The position numbers were made by a program, and so were the translations under genes. 34,871 nucleotides of DNA from CAYLXU01 sp964388055 (GTDB lineage: Bacteria > Patescibacteriota > Minisyncoccia > UBA6257 > JACRHW01): NCBI GenBank assembly GCA_964388055.1, contig CAYLXU010000002.1, positions 1-34,871 of the forward strand, in the 5' to 3' direction. The notes below the pieces were generated by a model. The model searched no databases, was not told where the DNA came from, and saw only the letters and a program-made list of their open reading frames with translations. This document shows positions 15,692 to 24,040 of the stretch, piece by piece. The stretch's first letter is position 1; every line of letters starts with the position of its first letter.

Positions 15692-16174
15692 TTACTGGTT
15701 TATGACACAATAGAAATTCCCAGTATCATCACAGGCCAATCCGGCAACAGTTCCATCTACATCATCCTTAAGGACATCATTGCTCGCATTTTCAAGGGTA
15801 GCCCTCATTACATACCCTCCTGCATTGGGCCTGTATTCATAGGTTGCGCCCGCAGCGCTGTTAGGGTCTGTGGGTAATTTTTTCGTCATTATTCCGGCAT
15901 TAATTAAACACGTCCCGAGGTTATTCCATCCCGTGGCTCCCCCAGCACTTACGCTTACACCACAACTTGTGTCGTTTGGATACAATCCAAGCTTCGAATA
16001 ATAAAGCTCAAAAACGTTTTGAACATTTCTAATATCACTCGTTCTGCGCGCATCACGTCCAAATTTACGTGCTGGCGTAAGACCAGTAAGAACCGTGGAG
16101 GCCAACATACCAATAATAGCGACCACCACAAGAAGTTCGATAAGAGTGAAACCTCGTTGTTTCTGTTTTTTCAT
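15692..16174 (-). CDS. Type IV pilin, probable major subunit
   Basis: A 160-residue prepilin with leader MKKQKQRG, cleavage before FTLIELLVVVAIIGMLAST, Glu at +5, and a long hydrophobic helix. The globular part contains four cysteines (TSCGV, GTCLI, LACDD, FYCVI) that can form two disulfides, the last near the C-terminus as in a D-region. It is followed 11 bp later by pilD and preceded by pilC. The clean signal and size make it the best candidate for the main pilus subunit. The name pilA is not assigned because several pilins share this form. Confidence 0.9.
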   Translation of the reverse strand: MKKQKQRGFTLIELLVVVAIIGMLASTVLTGLTPARKFGRDARRTSDIRNVQNVFELYYSKLGLYPNDTSCGVSVSAGGATGWNNLGTCLINAGIMTKKLPTDPNSAAGATYEYRPNAGGYVMRATLENASNDVLKDDVDGTVAGLACDDTGNFYCVINQ

Positions 16175-16220
16175 AATTTTGTTTTTAAAACATTCTTTTA
16201 ATTTTTCACCGACCTTTCAA

Positions 16221-16303
16221 ATTCAGAATCTAGAATTTAGTAGCCAGAATCTAGAAAAATTGTAAACATCATACTTCTAGATTCTAGATTCTGAATTCTA
16301 GGT
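16221..16303. repeat. 7-bp periodic inverted repeat between pilC and the pilin gene
   Basis: Left half heptamers ATTCAGA, ATCTAGA, ATTTAGT, AGCCAGA, ATCTAGA (16221-16255); right half ACTTCTA, GATTCTA, GATTCTG, AATTCTA (16273-16300). The halves are inverted with respect to each other and would fold as a long AT-rich hairpin in the spacer. Confidence 0.85.
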
Positions 16304-16308
16304 CCTTC

Positions 16309-17505
16309 TTAAAAAAGCCTCACTAAACTATATATCGGCATAAGTATTGCCGCCATAAGCCCCCCAATGAGCAAACCCAGCACAAGCATTAAAATTGGCT
16401 GAATGAGCTCTGTAAGGCTCCCCACAATTCCGCTTACTTCCTGATTATAAAATTTCGCAACGCGCGAAAGCAAGTCGTCCACTCTTCCTGTGCGCTCACC
16501 AATAGAGACCATTTGTGACACGAGAGGAGGAAAGATATCGGGACGCGCAGCCAAAAGCTCAGATACGGATTCCCCCCTCTTTAACCCTTCAGCAACATCG
16601 CGAAGTGCAATACGATACACGTAATTACTCACAACATACGCACTGATTTCAAATGCCTGGATAACAGGAATACCACCGCGAATCAAAACGCTCGTGGAAT
16701 CCGCAAAACGGGCAATAAAAAATTTTTTATACATCTCTCCTATTATAGGAATTCTTAGTCTTACGGAATCAAGAATGGCTCCACCTTCTTCCGTATGTAT
16801 GTAGCGATACAAAAACACCCCCAAAAACACAAACACTGCAACAACAAGCCACCCCCAAGCAAGTAAAAAATCTCCAGAAGAAAGAAGGAATGTGGTTACC
16901 CATGGAAGTTGCGCATTGCTTTCCTCAAAAACCGTCTTTAAAGATGGGACCACCATGGTAAGAATGAGGACCACCGCAGCAACAAATACTATCAAAATAA
17001 AAATGGGATAAATAAACGCGTTTTTCACCTTGGAAACTAAATTATCCTCACTTTCGAGATAGTCGGCTAAATAGACCATAGTCTCCTCCAACCGCCCACC
17101 AACCTCACCCGAACGAACCATATTCAAATAAAACTCAGAAAAGATATCAGTGTGCTTTCCAAGCGCTTGAGAAAGAGAAAGTCCTCCCTGAATATCAGAA
17201 AGAATTTCTGAAAGAACATCTTTTAAAATGGGGTTCGTCGTCTGTTGGGACAATGTCTTAAAAATCGTAGGCAAATCAACTTTCGCCTCCATCATTGCGG
17301 AAAATTGACGACTCATTACCGCAAGATCCTTCAAAGTAACCCGCTGAAAAAGCGCTAAACGCATCGTCGCTTTCTGTGGCTCCAAAGAAACTACTATAAG
17401 GTCATACCTTCTCAATGCATCGAGCGCGAGAGACTCGCTTGCTGCATCGATTACCCCCACCTGTATCTCCCCTGATTGTGTTTTTGCTTTATAAAGATAT
17501 TTCAT
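16309..17505 (-). CDS. pilC: Type IV pilus inner-membrane platform protein PilC
   Basis: A 398-residue GspF/PilC family protein, the membrane platform turned by the assembly ATPases. It has the two repeated cytoplasmic T2SF domains: the first around LFQRVTLKDLAVMSRQFSAM, with the conserved SLSQAL and GEVGGRLEE motifs, the second around KKFFIARFADSTSVLIRGG, with MVSIGERTGRVDDLL. Three membrane helices are visible near residues 168-190, 215-232 and 370-392. It lies between pilT and the pilin gene on the same strand, 101 bp after pilT. Length and motifs are normal for the family. Confidence 0.96.
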   Translation of the reverse strand: MKYLYKAKTQSGEIQVGVIDAASESLALDALRRYDLIVVSLEPQKATMRLALFQRVTLKDLAVMSRQFSAMMEAKVDLPTIFKTLSQQTTNPILKDVLSEILSDIQGGLSLSQALGKHTDIFSEFYLNMVRSGEVGGRLEETMVYLADYLESEDNLVSKVKNAFIYPIFILIVFVAAVVLILTMVVPSLKTVFEESNAQLPWVTTFLLSSGDFLLAWGWLVVAVFVFLGVFLYRYIHTEEGGAILDSVRLRIPIIGEMYKKFFIARFADSTSVLIRGGIPVIQAFEISAYVVSNYVYRIALRDVAEGLKRGESVSELLAARPDIFPPLVSQMVSIGERTGRVDDLLSRVAKFYNQEVSGIVGSLTELIQPILMLVLGLLIGGLMAAILMPIYSLVRLF

Positions 17506-17573
17506 TCTAGAAAATAGAAATTAGTAAATAGAAAGTAGAAGACAAAAACTTCTAACCCCACTTTCCAAATTCT
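17504..17573. repeat. 7-bp periodic repeat between pilT and pilC
   Basis: Heptamers ATTCTAG, AAAATAG, AAATTAG, TAAATAG, AAAGTAG (17504-17538), then a less regular half ending AAATTCT (17567-17573). The first unit overlaps the pilC start codon. Confidence 0.75.
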
Positions 17574-17606
17574 AGTCCATCATGCGTTACATATAGTATG
17601 CCATAT

Positions 17607-18677
17607 TTACCGGCGCTCCAAAAACAGACTTAGCTCTTCTGGATTCAATGAATATGCGAGTGCAGTCTCAAGAGACACTTCACCGCGCAATACGAGATCC
17701 GCAAGAGATCGGTTAAGACTCATCATTCCCTCTTGAAGACCCGTCTCGATAACCAAATCTATTTGGTATATTTTTTCTTCTCGAATAAGGTTACGAATTG
17801 CTGAATTGGTAATCATTAGTTCGTATGCAGGAATAAGCCCCCCCCTAATGCGGGGCAGCAAGCGTTGTGAAATAACCCCCACTAACCCGGAAGACAACTG
17901 AGATCGAACCTGGCTCTGTTGCTCTGGGGGAAACGTATCAATGATACGGTCGATAGTCTGAACCGCTGAATTAGTGTGAAGCGTGGAAAACACAAGATGT
18001 CCGGTCTCTGCGGCAGTAAGCGCGGTTGCTACAGTTTCCATGTCTCTCATTTCTCCAATCATAATGACATCAGGGTCCTGCCTCAAAACTGATCGCAACG
18101 CTAAATGGAAGTTGAGCGCATCGTGTCCCACCTCTCTTTGTGAAACGATACTCTTGTCTTGGATAAATAAATACTCAATAGGATCTTCGACAGTAATAAT
18201 ATGAGCTGCCTGTGTATGGTTTATTTCATCCATAAGCGCTGCGAGCGTGCTTGACTTGCCTTGTCCCGCTGGACCCACAACCAAGAAAAAGCCTTGTTGG
18301 ATTTTAGTAAACTCATGCAATACGGATGGAAGACCCAATTCCTCAACGGTACGAATTCTCCAAGGAATAAGACGAAGCGCTGCAGCAACGTACCCTCTTT
18401 GAAAATATACATTCGCGCGAAAACGCACTTTTTCCTCAAGAGAAAAAGAAAAATCAATTTCTCGCTTCATTACTAACTTTTCTTTTTGCTCTGGAGTGAG
18501 CAGTGCAAAAATAAGTCCTTGCGCCATCTCAGGGGTGAGAATCGGTTCACGATCAATTGGAACAAGTACCCCATCGATTCGAAGCGTTGGTTTTCTTGCC
18601 ACACCAATATGAAGATCAGAAGCATTTTCAGCACCCGCGAGAAGTAATAGCTCTTTTATTTTTTGTTCGTAATTCAT
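17607..18677 (-). CDS. pilT: Type IV pilus retraction ATPase PilT
   Basis: A 356-residue hexameric ATPase that powers pilus retraction from the cytoplasmic face. Visible are the N-terminal SDLHIGV segment, Walker A VVGPAGQGKSST, Asp box HIITVEDPIEYLF, Walker B RQDPDVIMIGEMRD, His box TGHLVFSTLHT, and the PilT hallmark AIRNLIRE near the C-terminus. Walker A reads GPAGQGKS instead of the usual GPTGSGKS, but the lysine and serine are kept. It starts 29 bp after pilB in the same operon. AIRNLIRE separates it from the assembly ATPase. Confidence 0.96.
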   Translation of the reverse strand: MNYEQKIKELLLLAGAENASDLHIGVARKPTLRIDGVLVPIDREPILTPEMAQGLIFALLTPEQKEKLVMKREIDFSFSLEEKVRFRANVYFQRGYVAAALRLIPWRIRTVEELGLPSVLHEFTKIQQGFFLVVGPAGQGKSSTLAALMDEINHTQAAHIITVEDPIEYLFIQDKSIVSQREVGHDALNFHLALRSVLRQDPDVIMIGEMRDMETVATALTAAETGHLVFSTLHTNSAVQTIDRIIDTFPPEQQSQVRSQLSSGLVGVISQRLLPRIRGGLIPAYELMITNSAIRNLIREEKIYQIDLVIETGLQEGMMSLNRSLADLVLRGEVSLETALAYSLNPEELSLFLERR

Positions 18678-18706
18678 CCTGTTAGAAAGAACTAATTAAT
18701 AATATA

Positions 18707-20449
18707 TTACTCACCTGTAGTCTCCCTAATAACGTCAGGAAGATAAAGGAATCCCCTCAATGCTTTTAAGATGCCGTCTTGGCGCAACGTAATCATCCCC
18801 TGCCGTTCAGCTTCCTTTAAGATGCCCGCATCGGTTGTATCCTTTTGGATTGTTTCACTGAGCTCCTTTGTCATCTTAAGAACTTCAAAAATAGCCAAAC
18901 GCCCCCTAAATCCTTTATCATTACACTTCTCACAACCTTTGGGACTGTACATCTCATATGGCTCCTTAAATTCTATATCCTTCTTTTCCTCATCAGGAAC
19001 TTTTTTGAGTTCGTCTTGTACGATCTTTATAAGTTTAGGATCCATCGGGGATTTTACTTTGCAATCCTGACACAACTGCGTAATAAGACGCTGTGCAAGC
19101 ATCACGTTCAAGGAGGAGGGCAAGAGAAATGGCTCGATCTTCATATCAGCAAGTCGTGGAATAACACCTACCGCATTATTGGTGTGAAGTGTCGAGAGGA
19201 CAATATGACCAGTAAGTGCAGCATGCACAGCAAGTTCGGCAGTTTCCATGTCTCGAATTTCACCTACCATAATAACGTCGGGGTCCTGGCGCAAGATTTG
19301 GCGCAACCCAGAAGCAAAATCATACCCAATTTCTGGTTTTACTTGAGACTGATTAAGTCCTTCAAGATAATACTCAACCGGATCTTCAAGGGTCACTACG
19401 TTTGATTCATCTTTTGCGAGAATTCTCATAAGCCCATACAACGTGGTTGATTTTCCAGATCCGGTGGGACCAGTAATGAGAATCATGCCATAAGGTCGTT
19501 CTAATGCCTCTTTTACCAATCGCAAATTTTGCCCCACAAGACCAGTGTTATCTACCTTTTTAAGACCGATGGTTGGGTCAAGAACGCGAAGCGCCACCTT
19601 TTCTCCAACAACGGTAGGAAATGTTGCAACACGAAAATCAATCTCCTTCTTTTCTACAAGCGTCCTGAATCTTCCATCCTGTGGAATACGCGTTTCATCA
19701 ATTTTGAGGTCAGATAAAATTTTGATACGAGACACTATCGCACTGTGAAGTTCCAGAGGAAGCTCTAAAACAGTACGTAAATCTCCATCAAGCCGAAAAC
19801 GGATGCGAACTCCATTCCTCTGTGGTTCTAAATGTACGTCTGACGCACCCTGTATAACCGCTTCGTTTATAATACGTGCCACCACCTTAATCACCGGGGC
19901 CTCCTCAGCCCCAAGACGCTTTTCTTCTAGTCTGATGACACGTTGCCCCGCTTGTCCTTCTCCTGTTTTTGCAGCATGTATCATTCCTACAGCTTCCTGA
20001 ATTTCTTTCTTGAAATCAGTAAATCCTCGAAATTGGAGCGTAAAATCAGAAGCGCTCATCACATACACCCCAAGATCCCACCTTTTTTCTTTTGCGAGAA
20101 ATTTTAATGCCTCAATGGCTCGAACATTTTCAGGATGAACCATTCCAACAGTAAGAAAATTCCCCTCAAGAGAAAGGGCTAAAACTTCATACGTCCTACT
20201 CATTTCCTCTCCTATAAGCTTAAGCGTTTCTTGTGAAATCTGCTCGCTCTTTCCAAAAACTTTCAGAGGAATACCTGTAAGCTCCGATTTTGTCTGAGCA
20301 ATAAGCTTGTCATCAACAATACGACGATCATAAATAAGCGCTTCAACTGTTTTGCCCGTCATTTCGGCCTCCTTACGCAAGCGATCTAAATTAGACTGCG
20401 CAATATAGCCTCTCTGTGTTAATGCTGTTAATAAATTTTCCTGTTCCAT
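18707..20449 (-). CDS. pilB: Type IV pilus assembly ATPase PilB
   Basis: A 580-residue GspE/PilB ATPase that drives pilus extension. It has an N-terminal MshEN-like domain (about 1-150), SDVHLEPQ before the ATPase core, Walker A ITGPTGSGKSTT, VVTLEDPVEYYLEG, Walker B QDPDVIMVGEIRD, TGHIVLSTLHTN and a four-cysteine zinc site made of CQDCK and GCEKCNDKGFRGR, typical of PilB and absent in PilT. It precedes pilT and pilC in the order common for this locus. All catalytic motifs are intact. Confidence 0.97.
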   Translation of the reverse strand: MEQENLLTALTQRGYIAQSNLDRLRKEAEMTGKTVEALIYDRRIVDDKLIAQTKSELTGIPLKVFGKSEQISQETLKLIGEEMSRTYEVLALSLEGNFLTVGMVHPENVRAIEALKFLAKEKRWDLGVYVMSASDFTLQFRGFTDFKKEIQEAVGMIHAAKTGEGQAGQRVIRLEEKRLGAEEAPVIKVVARIINEAVIQGASDVHLEPQRNGVRIRFRLDGDLRTVLELPLELHSAIVSRIKILSDLKIDETRIPQDGRFRTLVEKKEIDFRVATFPTVVGEKVALRVLDPTIGLKKVDNTGLVGQNLRLVKEALERPYGMILITGPTGSGKSTTLYGLMRILAKDESNVVTLEDPVEYYLEGLNQSQVKPEIGYDFASGLRQILRQDPDVIMVGEIRDMETAELAVHAALTGHIVLSTLHTNNAVGVIPRLADMKIEPFLLPSSLNVMLAQRLITQLCQDCKVKSPMDPKLIKIVQDELKKVPDEEKKDIEFKEPYEMYSPKGCEKCNDKGFRGRLAIFEVLKMTKELSETIQKDTTDAGILKEAERQGMITLRQDGILKALRGFLYLPDVIRETTGE

Positions 20450-20520
20450 ACTATATAAATATAAAACAATGCAAAGAAAGGTCGCTCAAACCCACTTTCT
20501 CCAAAGAATACTAAAATTCC

Positions 20521-20811
20521 TTATCGCGCAAATGGATTCGTCCTCCCCAAATGGGTACGAACCGTTTCGGCATTCAAACGCGGATATTGATTAAGACTTT
20601 TAAAAATCGAACTTTCTCCCACCTCCTGAAATACCTGAGTATTAATTTTTGAAATTCCGCCCGTAGCATCTCCTACAGGAGGAACCACTCCCTCACCCCG
20701 AGAAAAAAACACCCAATAGGCAATTCCAGCAACCAGAAGGAGTACCACAAAAACACCGACAACAACATTTCGTGTAACCGTAGTCTTTTTTTGCTCGAGT
20801 ATAATTGCCAT
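20521..20811 (-). CDS. Small membrane-anchored pilus protein in the pilP position
   Basis: A 96-residue protein with an N-terminal cytoplasmic segment, one membrane helix at about residues 16-36, and a short extracytoplasmic tail ending in GRTNPFAR. Its ATG overlaps the pilO stop by one base (TAATG), so it is translationally coupled to pilO, and pilB follows 71 bp later. The place and topology are those of PilP in diderms, though it is shorter and lacks a lipobox; the tail motif resembles the start of the PilP/GspC conserved region. Role in the PilMNO alignment complex is inferred. Confidence 0.65.
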   Translation of the reverse strand: MAIILEQKKTTVTRNVVVGVFVVLLLVAGIAYWVFFSRGEGVVPPVGDATGGISKINTQVFQEVGESSIFKSLNQYPRLNAETVRTHLGRTNPFAR

Positions 20812-21380
20812 TATGATTGATAATACGTATTAATCGTAACCTGATATTGCAAAGCCGCGTTTCCAACACCTTGTTGAGTAACTTGTATATCTTGTACATC
20901 AAATAGTCTCGTATTTTTCTCTATCTGATCGAGAAACGCCTTAAGCCCCTCATAGGATCCTTCAAGAGAAACAGTAACCGCTATTGTTCCATATCCTTTT
21001 GTTGGTAAATCTCCCTGGGGCGATGCAGATATGCCCCCGGTTTGCGCGAATGACACATTGCCCACCTTAAGCCCAGAAATACCCGCAACTCCTGTTATGT
21101 TATTAAGCAACTCTCCGTACTCAATGTTGTGTGGCAACACAAACCCAAACCCTTCACCAAGCCTTCCAAGATCCTGATACGTCTGCACAGTACTTTCTGC
21201 GGCCCGAATAAGCGCCTTTTGTCGCGCAAGCTCTTCTTGAAGACTTTCAAGATTTCTCCTTGCTTCAATGGCACTCAATGCAGCTGGTTGGTCAAATAAT
21301 GCCACGACCAAAACAGCTCCAAAAAATAATGCGAGCGAGAGGAAGAGTGAAATAAATTGTTTTGTCGAACTGCCTACCAT
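20811..21380 (-). CDS. pilO: Type IV pilus inner-membrane protein PilO
   Basis: A 189-residue bitopic protein: one membrane helix at about 10-28, a coiled coil with AIEARRNLESLQEELARQKA, then a ferredoxin-like domain from about 80 to the end. This is the layout of PilO, which pairs with PilN and links the cytoplasmic PilM ring to the extracytoplasmic part of the machine. It starts 3 bp after pilN and overlaps the next gene by one base. Assigned from architecture and position. Confidence 0.82.
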   Translation of the reverse strand: MVGSSTKQFISLFLSLALFFGAVLVVALFDQPAALSAIEARRNLESLQEELARQKALIRAAESTVQTYQDLGRLGEGFGFVLPHNIEYGELLNNITGVAGISGLKVGNVSFAQTGGISASPQGDLPTKGYGTIAVTVSLEGSYEGLKAFLDQIEKNTRLFDVQDIQVTQQGVGNAALQYQVTINTYYQS

Positions 21381-21383
21381 ATG

Positions 21384-21953
21384 TTATTCGGATGAGAGAA
21401 CTAGTCCTGGTTTTAACGTGATGAGTATATGAAAACTTGCAGGGTCGTTTTGGAATTGCGCATCAGTAAGCTTAACGCTCTGCACTTCAACGGCAGATTC
21501 AAACGCAAATACCTGCTCAATGATTGCCTCTTTGCTCGGGCCTTTTCCTATTAAGTCTACTGTTCCCTTCTCTAGGGAGACGTTGATGTTCTCAATAAAA
21601 ATTCCTTGATGGGTATTTTTTTCAAGAAAGGTAAGTAACCGTGACGGATACACATGATTCTTAAGCAAGCTCTTAATATTCAACACCTGAGAATACGCAC
21701 CAAGAACTTGTTCGCGCTGCTCTTTTGAGATCTGGGTGGATAAATTACGCAAATCTTGCGTAAGAGTTTGTATCTCTTTTTCTACAGAAGGTAAGTAGAC
21801 AAATTGGACACCTCCATAAAACGCAATGCTTATCACCAAAAGAAAAATCCCCCACACCATCATCGTGGAAAACCAACCCACCTCTGTTACTTCCTTAGCA
21901 TGAATAACGCTTGGAAATGCAGCGCTACTTTTGCGACGAATTTCTTCTGTCAT
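21384..21953 (-). CDS. pilN: Type IV pilus inner-membrane protein PilN
   Basis: A 189-residue bitopic protein. The N-terminal 28 residues are cytoplasmic and would bind PilM, though the classic INLLPWR motif is not present. A membrane helix runs over about 29-48, followed by a coiled coil and a ferredoxin-like domain with LLTFLEKNTHQGIFIENINV. It precedes pilO with a 3-bp gap. A TATAAT just before its start codon suggests an internal promoter that yields an almost leaderless transcript. Assigned from layout and place. Confidence 0.8.
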   Translation of the reverse strand: MTEEIRRKSSAAFPSVIHAKEVTEVGWFSTMMVWGIFLLVISIAFYGGVQFVYLPSVEKEIQTLTQDLRNLSTQISKEQREQVLGAYSQVLNIKSLLKNHVYPSRLLTFLEKNTHQGIFIENINVSLEKGTVDLIGKGPSKEAIIEQVFAFESAVEVQSVKLTDAQFQNDPASFHILITLKPGLVLSSE

Positions 21954-21961
21954 GCAAGTAT

Positions 21962-21989
21962 ATTATACCACAAACGAATTTCTATTCGT
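21962..21989 (-). promoter_or_regulatory. Extended -10 promoter upstream of pilN with inverted repeat
   Basis: On the minus strand TGGTATAAT is an extended -10 whose hexamer (21962-21967) ends 8 bp before the pilN ATG, so transcription would start at or within 2-3 bases of the start codon. No -35 is clear. Directly upstream lies ACGAAT-TTCT-ATTCGT (21974-21989), a possible regulator site. Confidence 0.6.
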
Positions 21990-22025
21990 GAATGTGAAAA
22001 AGTGACACTTATCCACACATCACTC

Positions 22026-23114
22026 TTATTGTAACTCTTGAACCTTAAGTACGGCACCAATACCAACCGCTAATTCAGGAGACGCCTGTTGAATAACAAA
22101 CCTAGCATCAGAACGAACAACTGGTATTTGCGAAAGAGAAAAAACAGTTGTTTTAAGCTTTAGTTTGTCAGTAAGATACCCCTCAATACCCTTTAGAAGA
22201 CTTGACCCCCCGACAAGTATCACCTCGTCTATAGGTTCGCTAAACTTTGAACTATACGTCCCAAACACACGTCGAGCCTCCTCGAGAATAAAATCTAAGG
22301 CAAAATATACAAGTTGATACACCGCTGCTTGTTCTGCACTATAGGTAAGCCCTTGGGTTTTTTTGATAAGCTCCGCACGTGATCCATCAACACCAAGCCC
22401 ACGAGCAACGGAACGAGTAATATCCCCACCACCACTATCAAGTCCCTTGTTCACTACCACATATCCGTTTCGGATAACCATAATATTTGTCGAGTAGGCG
22501 CCAACATCGAGAACAGCAATAGTTTTATCCTGAATACCACCCATTAATCTCAAAAGGCGCAAAAGGCTTAATGTTTCTGATTCAATGCTTTTTAATTTTA
22601 AACCTACTCTCGCAACAGCATCCTCATACCCTTGTACGATTTTTTTGGAAATTGCCGTGAGGAAAAACAATTTTTTTACCGCACTGCTCGCACCCACACC
22701 CTGAGACGTTTCCTTTTCTCCGGCCTCAATCCATTCATATGCCGCATCGTCCGGAGAAAGAGGCACATACTGCCGAAAGGAATAAGCAATTGCTCGATCA
22801 ACCTCTTCTTTGCTTAAAACGGGAAAATCAAGCAATGTCGCAAAAGATGAAAAAATGGGATACGTCGCATATACTTCATCACCACTAAAACGAGCTTTAG
22901 AGACAAGCTGATGAATGAGTTCAGCGACATTATCTACGATCATCCCGTGAGCGCTTGACTGCAATACCCTACTTGGTTGTGTTAGGTGATTTGCGTTTTC
23001 AATAATCCCATAATTCGCAATCTTAGATTGCTTCCCCAGCTCAAGCTCCACCATTTTTATAGATGAAGTACCAATATCAAGACCTAAAACACGTTTTGCA
23101 CCAAAAAGTGACAT
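22026..23114 (-). CDS. pilM: Type IV pilus assembly protein PilM
   Basis: A 362-residue actin-fold cytoplasmic protein. It starts at ATG 23112-23114 (MSLFGAKRVLGLDIGTSSIK); the longer reading to 23186 would overlap comF and add AT-rich sequence. The phosphate-1 loop LGLDIGTSSIKMVEL, the second loop AVLDVGAYSTNIMVI and the adenosine motif ILVGGSSLLKG are visible, all typical of PilM/FtsA-type ATP-binding folds. PilM binds the N-terminus of PilN. It is the first gene of the pilus operon and is divergent from comF, with 52 bp between the starts. Confidence 0.95.
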   Translation of the reverse strand: MSLFGAKRVLGLDIGTSSIKMVELELGKQSKIANYGIIENANHLTQPSRVLQSSAHGMIVDNVAELIHQLVSKARFSGDEVYATYPIFSSFATLLDFPVLSKEEVDRAIAYSFRQYVPLSPDDAAYEWIEAGEKETSQGVGASSAVKKLFFLTAISKKIVQGYEDAVARVGLKLKSIESETLSLLRLLRLMGGIQDKTIAVLDVGAYSTNIMVIRNGYVVVNKGLDSGGGDITRSVARGLGVDGSRAELIKKTQGLTYSAEQAAVYQLVYFALDFILEEARRVFGTYSSKFSEPIDEVILVGGSSLLKGIEGYLTDKLKLKTTVFSLSQIPVVRSDARFVIQQASPELAVGIGAVLKVQELQ

Positions 23115-23166
23115 AATGCTGTTCTGTTTGCTATGTTGGTATATAAGACACTTCTTATTATACTCG

Positions 23167-23907
23167 ATGTTAAAGAAAAATATCATCCACAGTATTCAAA
23201 ACACCGTGGAACACCTTCTCGATGTTGTACTTCCCGCGCAATGTATTTCATGCTTTAGATATCTCGAAACAAATCGCACGCTCTGCAAAACCTGCCTACA
23301 TTCTATTCAAGTTGAAACCGGCCTTTTCTGTCCTGTCTGCAACAAGAGGATCGCCACTCTTCACGCGTGCCACCCCTCACCTCTCACAGCCCTAGGATTC
23401 TGCACATCGTACGCATCGCCTCTCATACGTGATCTGATTCATACATATAAGTACAACTCTGCCACAAGCTGTGCAAATGACATCGTGGAATTATGTAATG
23501 CCTATCTTAATAACATAAAACACATCTTAAATCTCCGTGATTATCAAAAAGCTTCTCTCCTCATCCCCATACCGCTTCACCCGCTCCGTGAACGCACTCG
23601 CGGATTCAACCAATCGGAACTCCTCGCACAATGTCTTTCTACGCACTATAACATCCCCACCCTTCAGCCACTTGTACGCACGCGCAACAACAAGCCACAA
23701 GCGCAGATGAAAACTATGGAACACAGAATACAAAACGCCGAACATCTTTTTAAATTACTTTCTCCACACGCGGATACATTACGCAATAAAACACTATTCC
23801 TCATTGATGATGTTACCACCTCATGCGCAACACTTTTTTCGGCGGCTGAAGAATTGCGGCGCGCAAAACCAAAACGCATTATCGGTTTCGTATTTGCCAA
23901 AGGATAA
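23167..23907 (+). CDS. comF: ComF family phosphoribosyltransferase-like protein
   Basis: A 246-residue protein (start MLKKNII at 23167; an upstream in-frame ATG at 23116 would overlap the divergent promoter zone). The N-terminus has two zinc-type CxxC pairs (CISC/CKTC and CPVC with a later Cys), then LLIPIPLHPLRERTRGFNQSE, the ComF signature, and the PRPP-binding loop LFLIDDVTTSCAT near the C-terminus. ComF is needed for inward DNA movement in natural competence in known bacteria. It is divergent from pilM, head of the pilus operon, which supports a role in DNA uptake together with the pilus (inference). Confidence 0.93.
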   Translation: MLKKNIIHSIQNTVEHLLDVVLPAQCISCFRYLETNRTLCKTCLHSIQVETGLFCPVCNKRIATLHACHPSPLTALGFCTSYASPLIRDLIHTYKYNSATSCANDIVELCNAYLNNIKHILNLRDYQKASLLIPIPLHPLRERTRGFNQSELLAQCLSTHYNIPTLQPLVRTRNNKPQAQMKTMEHRIQNAEHLFKLLSPHADTLRNKTLFLIDDVTTSCATLFSAAEELRRAKPKRIIGFVFAKG

Positions 23908-23912
23908 ACCCC

Positions 23913-23951
23913 GTTAGAAATATTCTGTTACGTGCACCCACTATTTCTAAC
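23913..23951 (+). terminator. Inverted repeat after comF, possible terminator
   Basis: Perfect 10-bp arms GTTAGAAATA (23913-23922) and TATTTCTAAC (23942-23951) lie 6 bp after the stop, but no T-run follows. The half element CCTCGACTACGCTCA at about 23970 resembles the GC-rich repeats inside ligA. Confidence 0.4.
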
Positions 23952-24009
23952 AGGACACAATACGTATCCCTCGACTACGCTCAAAACTATTTCTGCTCTG
24001 TAGATCAAA

Positions 24010-24036
24010 AACAAAAAAGGCCCTCTGGGCCTTGCT
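24010..24036 (-). terminator. Terminator of the AAA-CYTH gene
   Basis: A GC stem AAGGCCC-AGA-GGGCCTT (24017-24033) with TTTTTTGTTTTT on its minus-strand 3' side starts 8 bp past the stop codon at 24041. Confidence 0.88.
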
Positions 24037-24040
24037 GTTT

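Noticed and set aside
14205..15710. Single 501-residue frame across the N run
   Set aside because: The left and right parts match different families, and the join is made only of N.
16221..16303. Rho-independent terminator or CRISPR-like array between the pilin gene and pilC
   Set aside because: The arms are AT-rich with no T-run, and the units are 7 bp without spacers, so neither fits.
23116..23166. Upstream start for comF
   Set aside because: It would run over the divergent promoter region next to pilM and encodes an AT-rich hydrophobic leader not seen in ComF.
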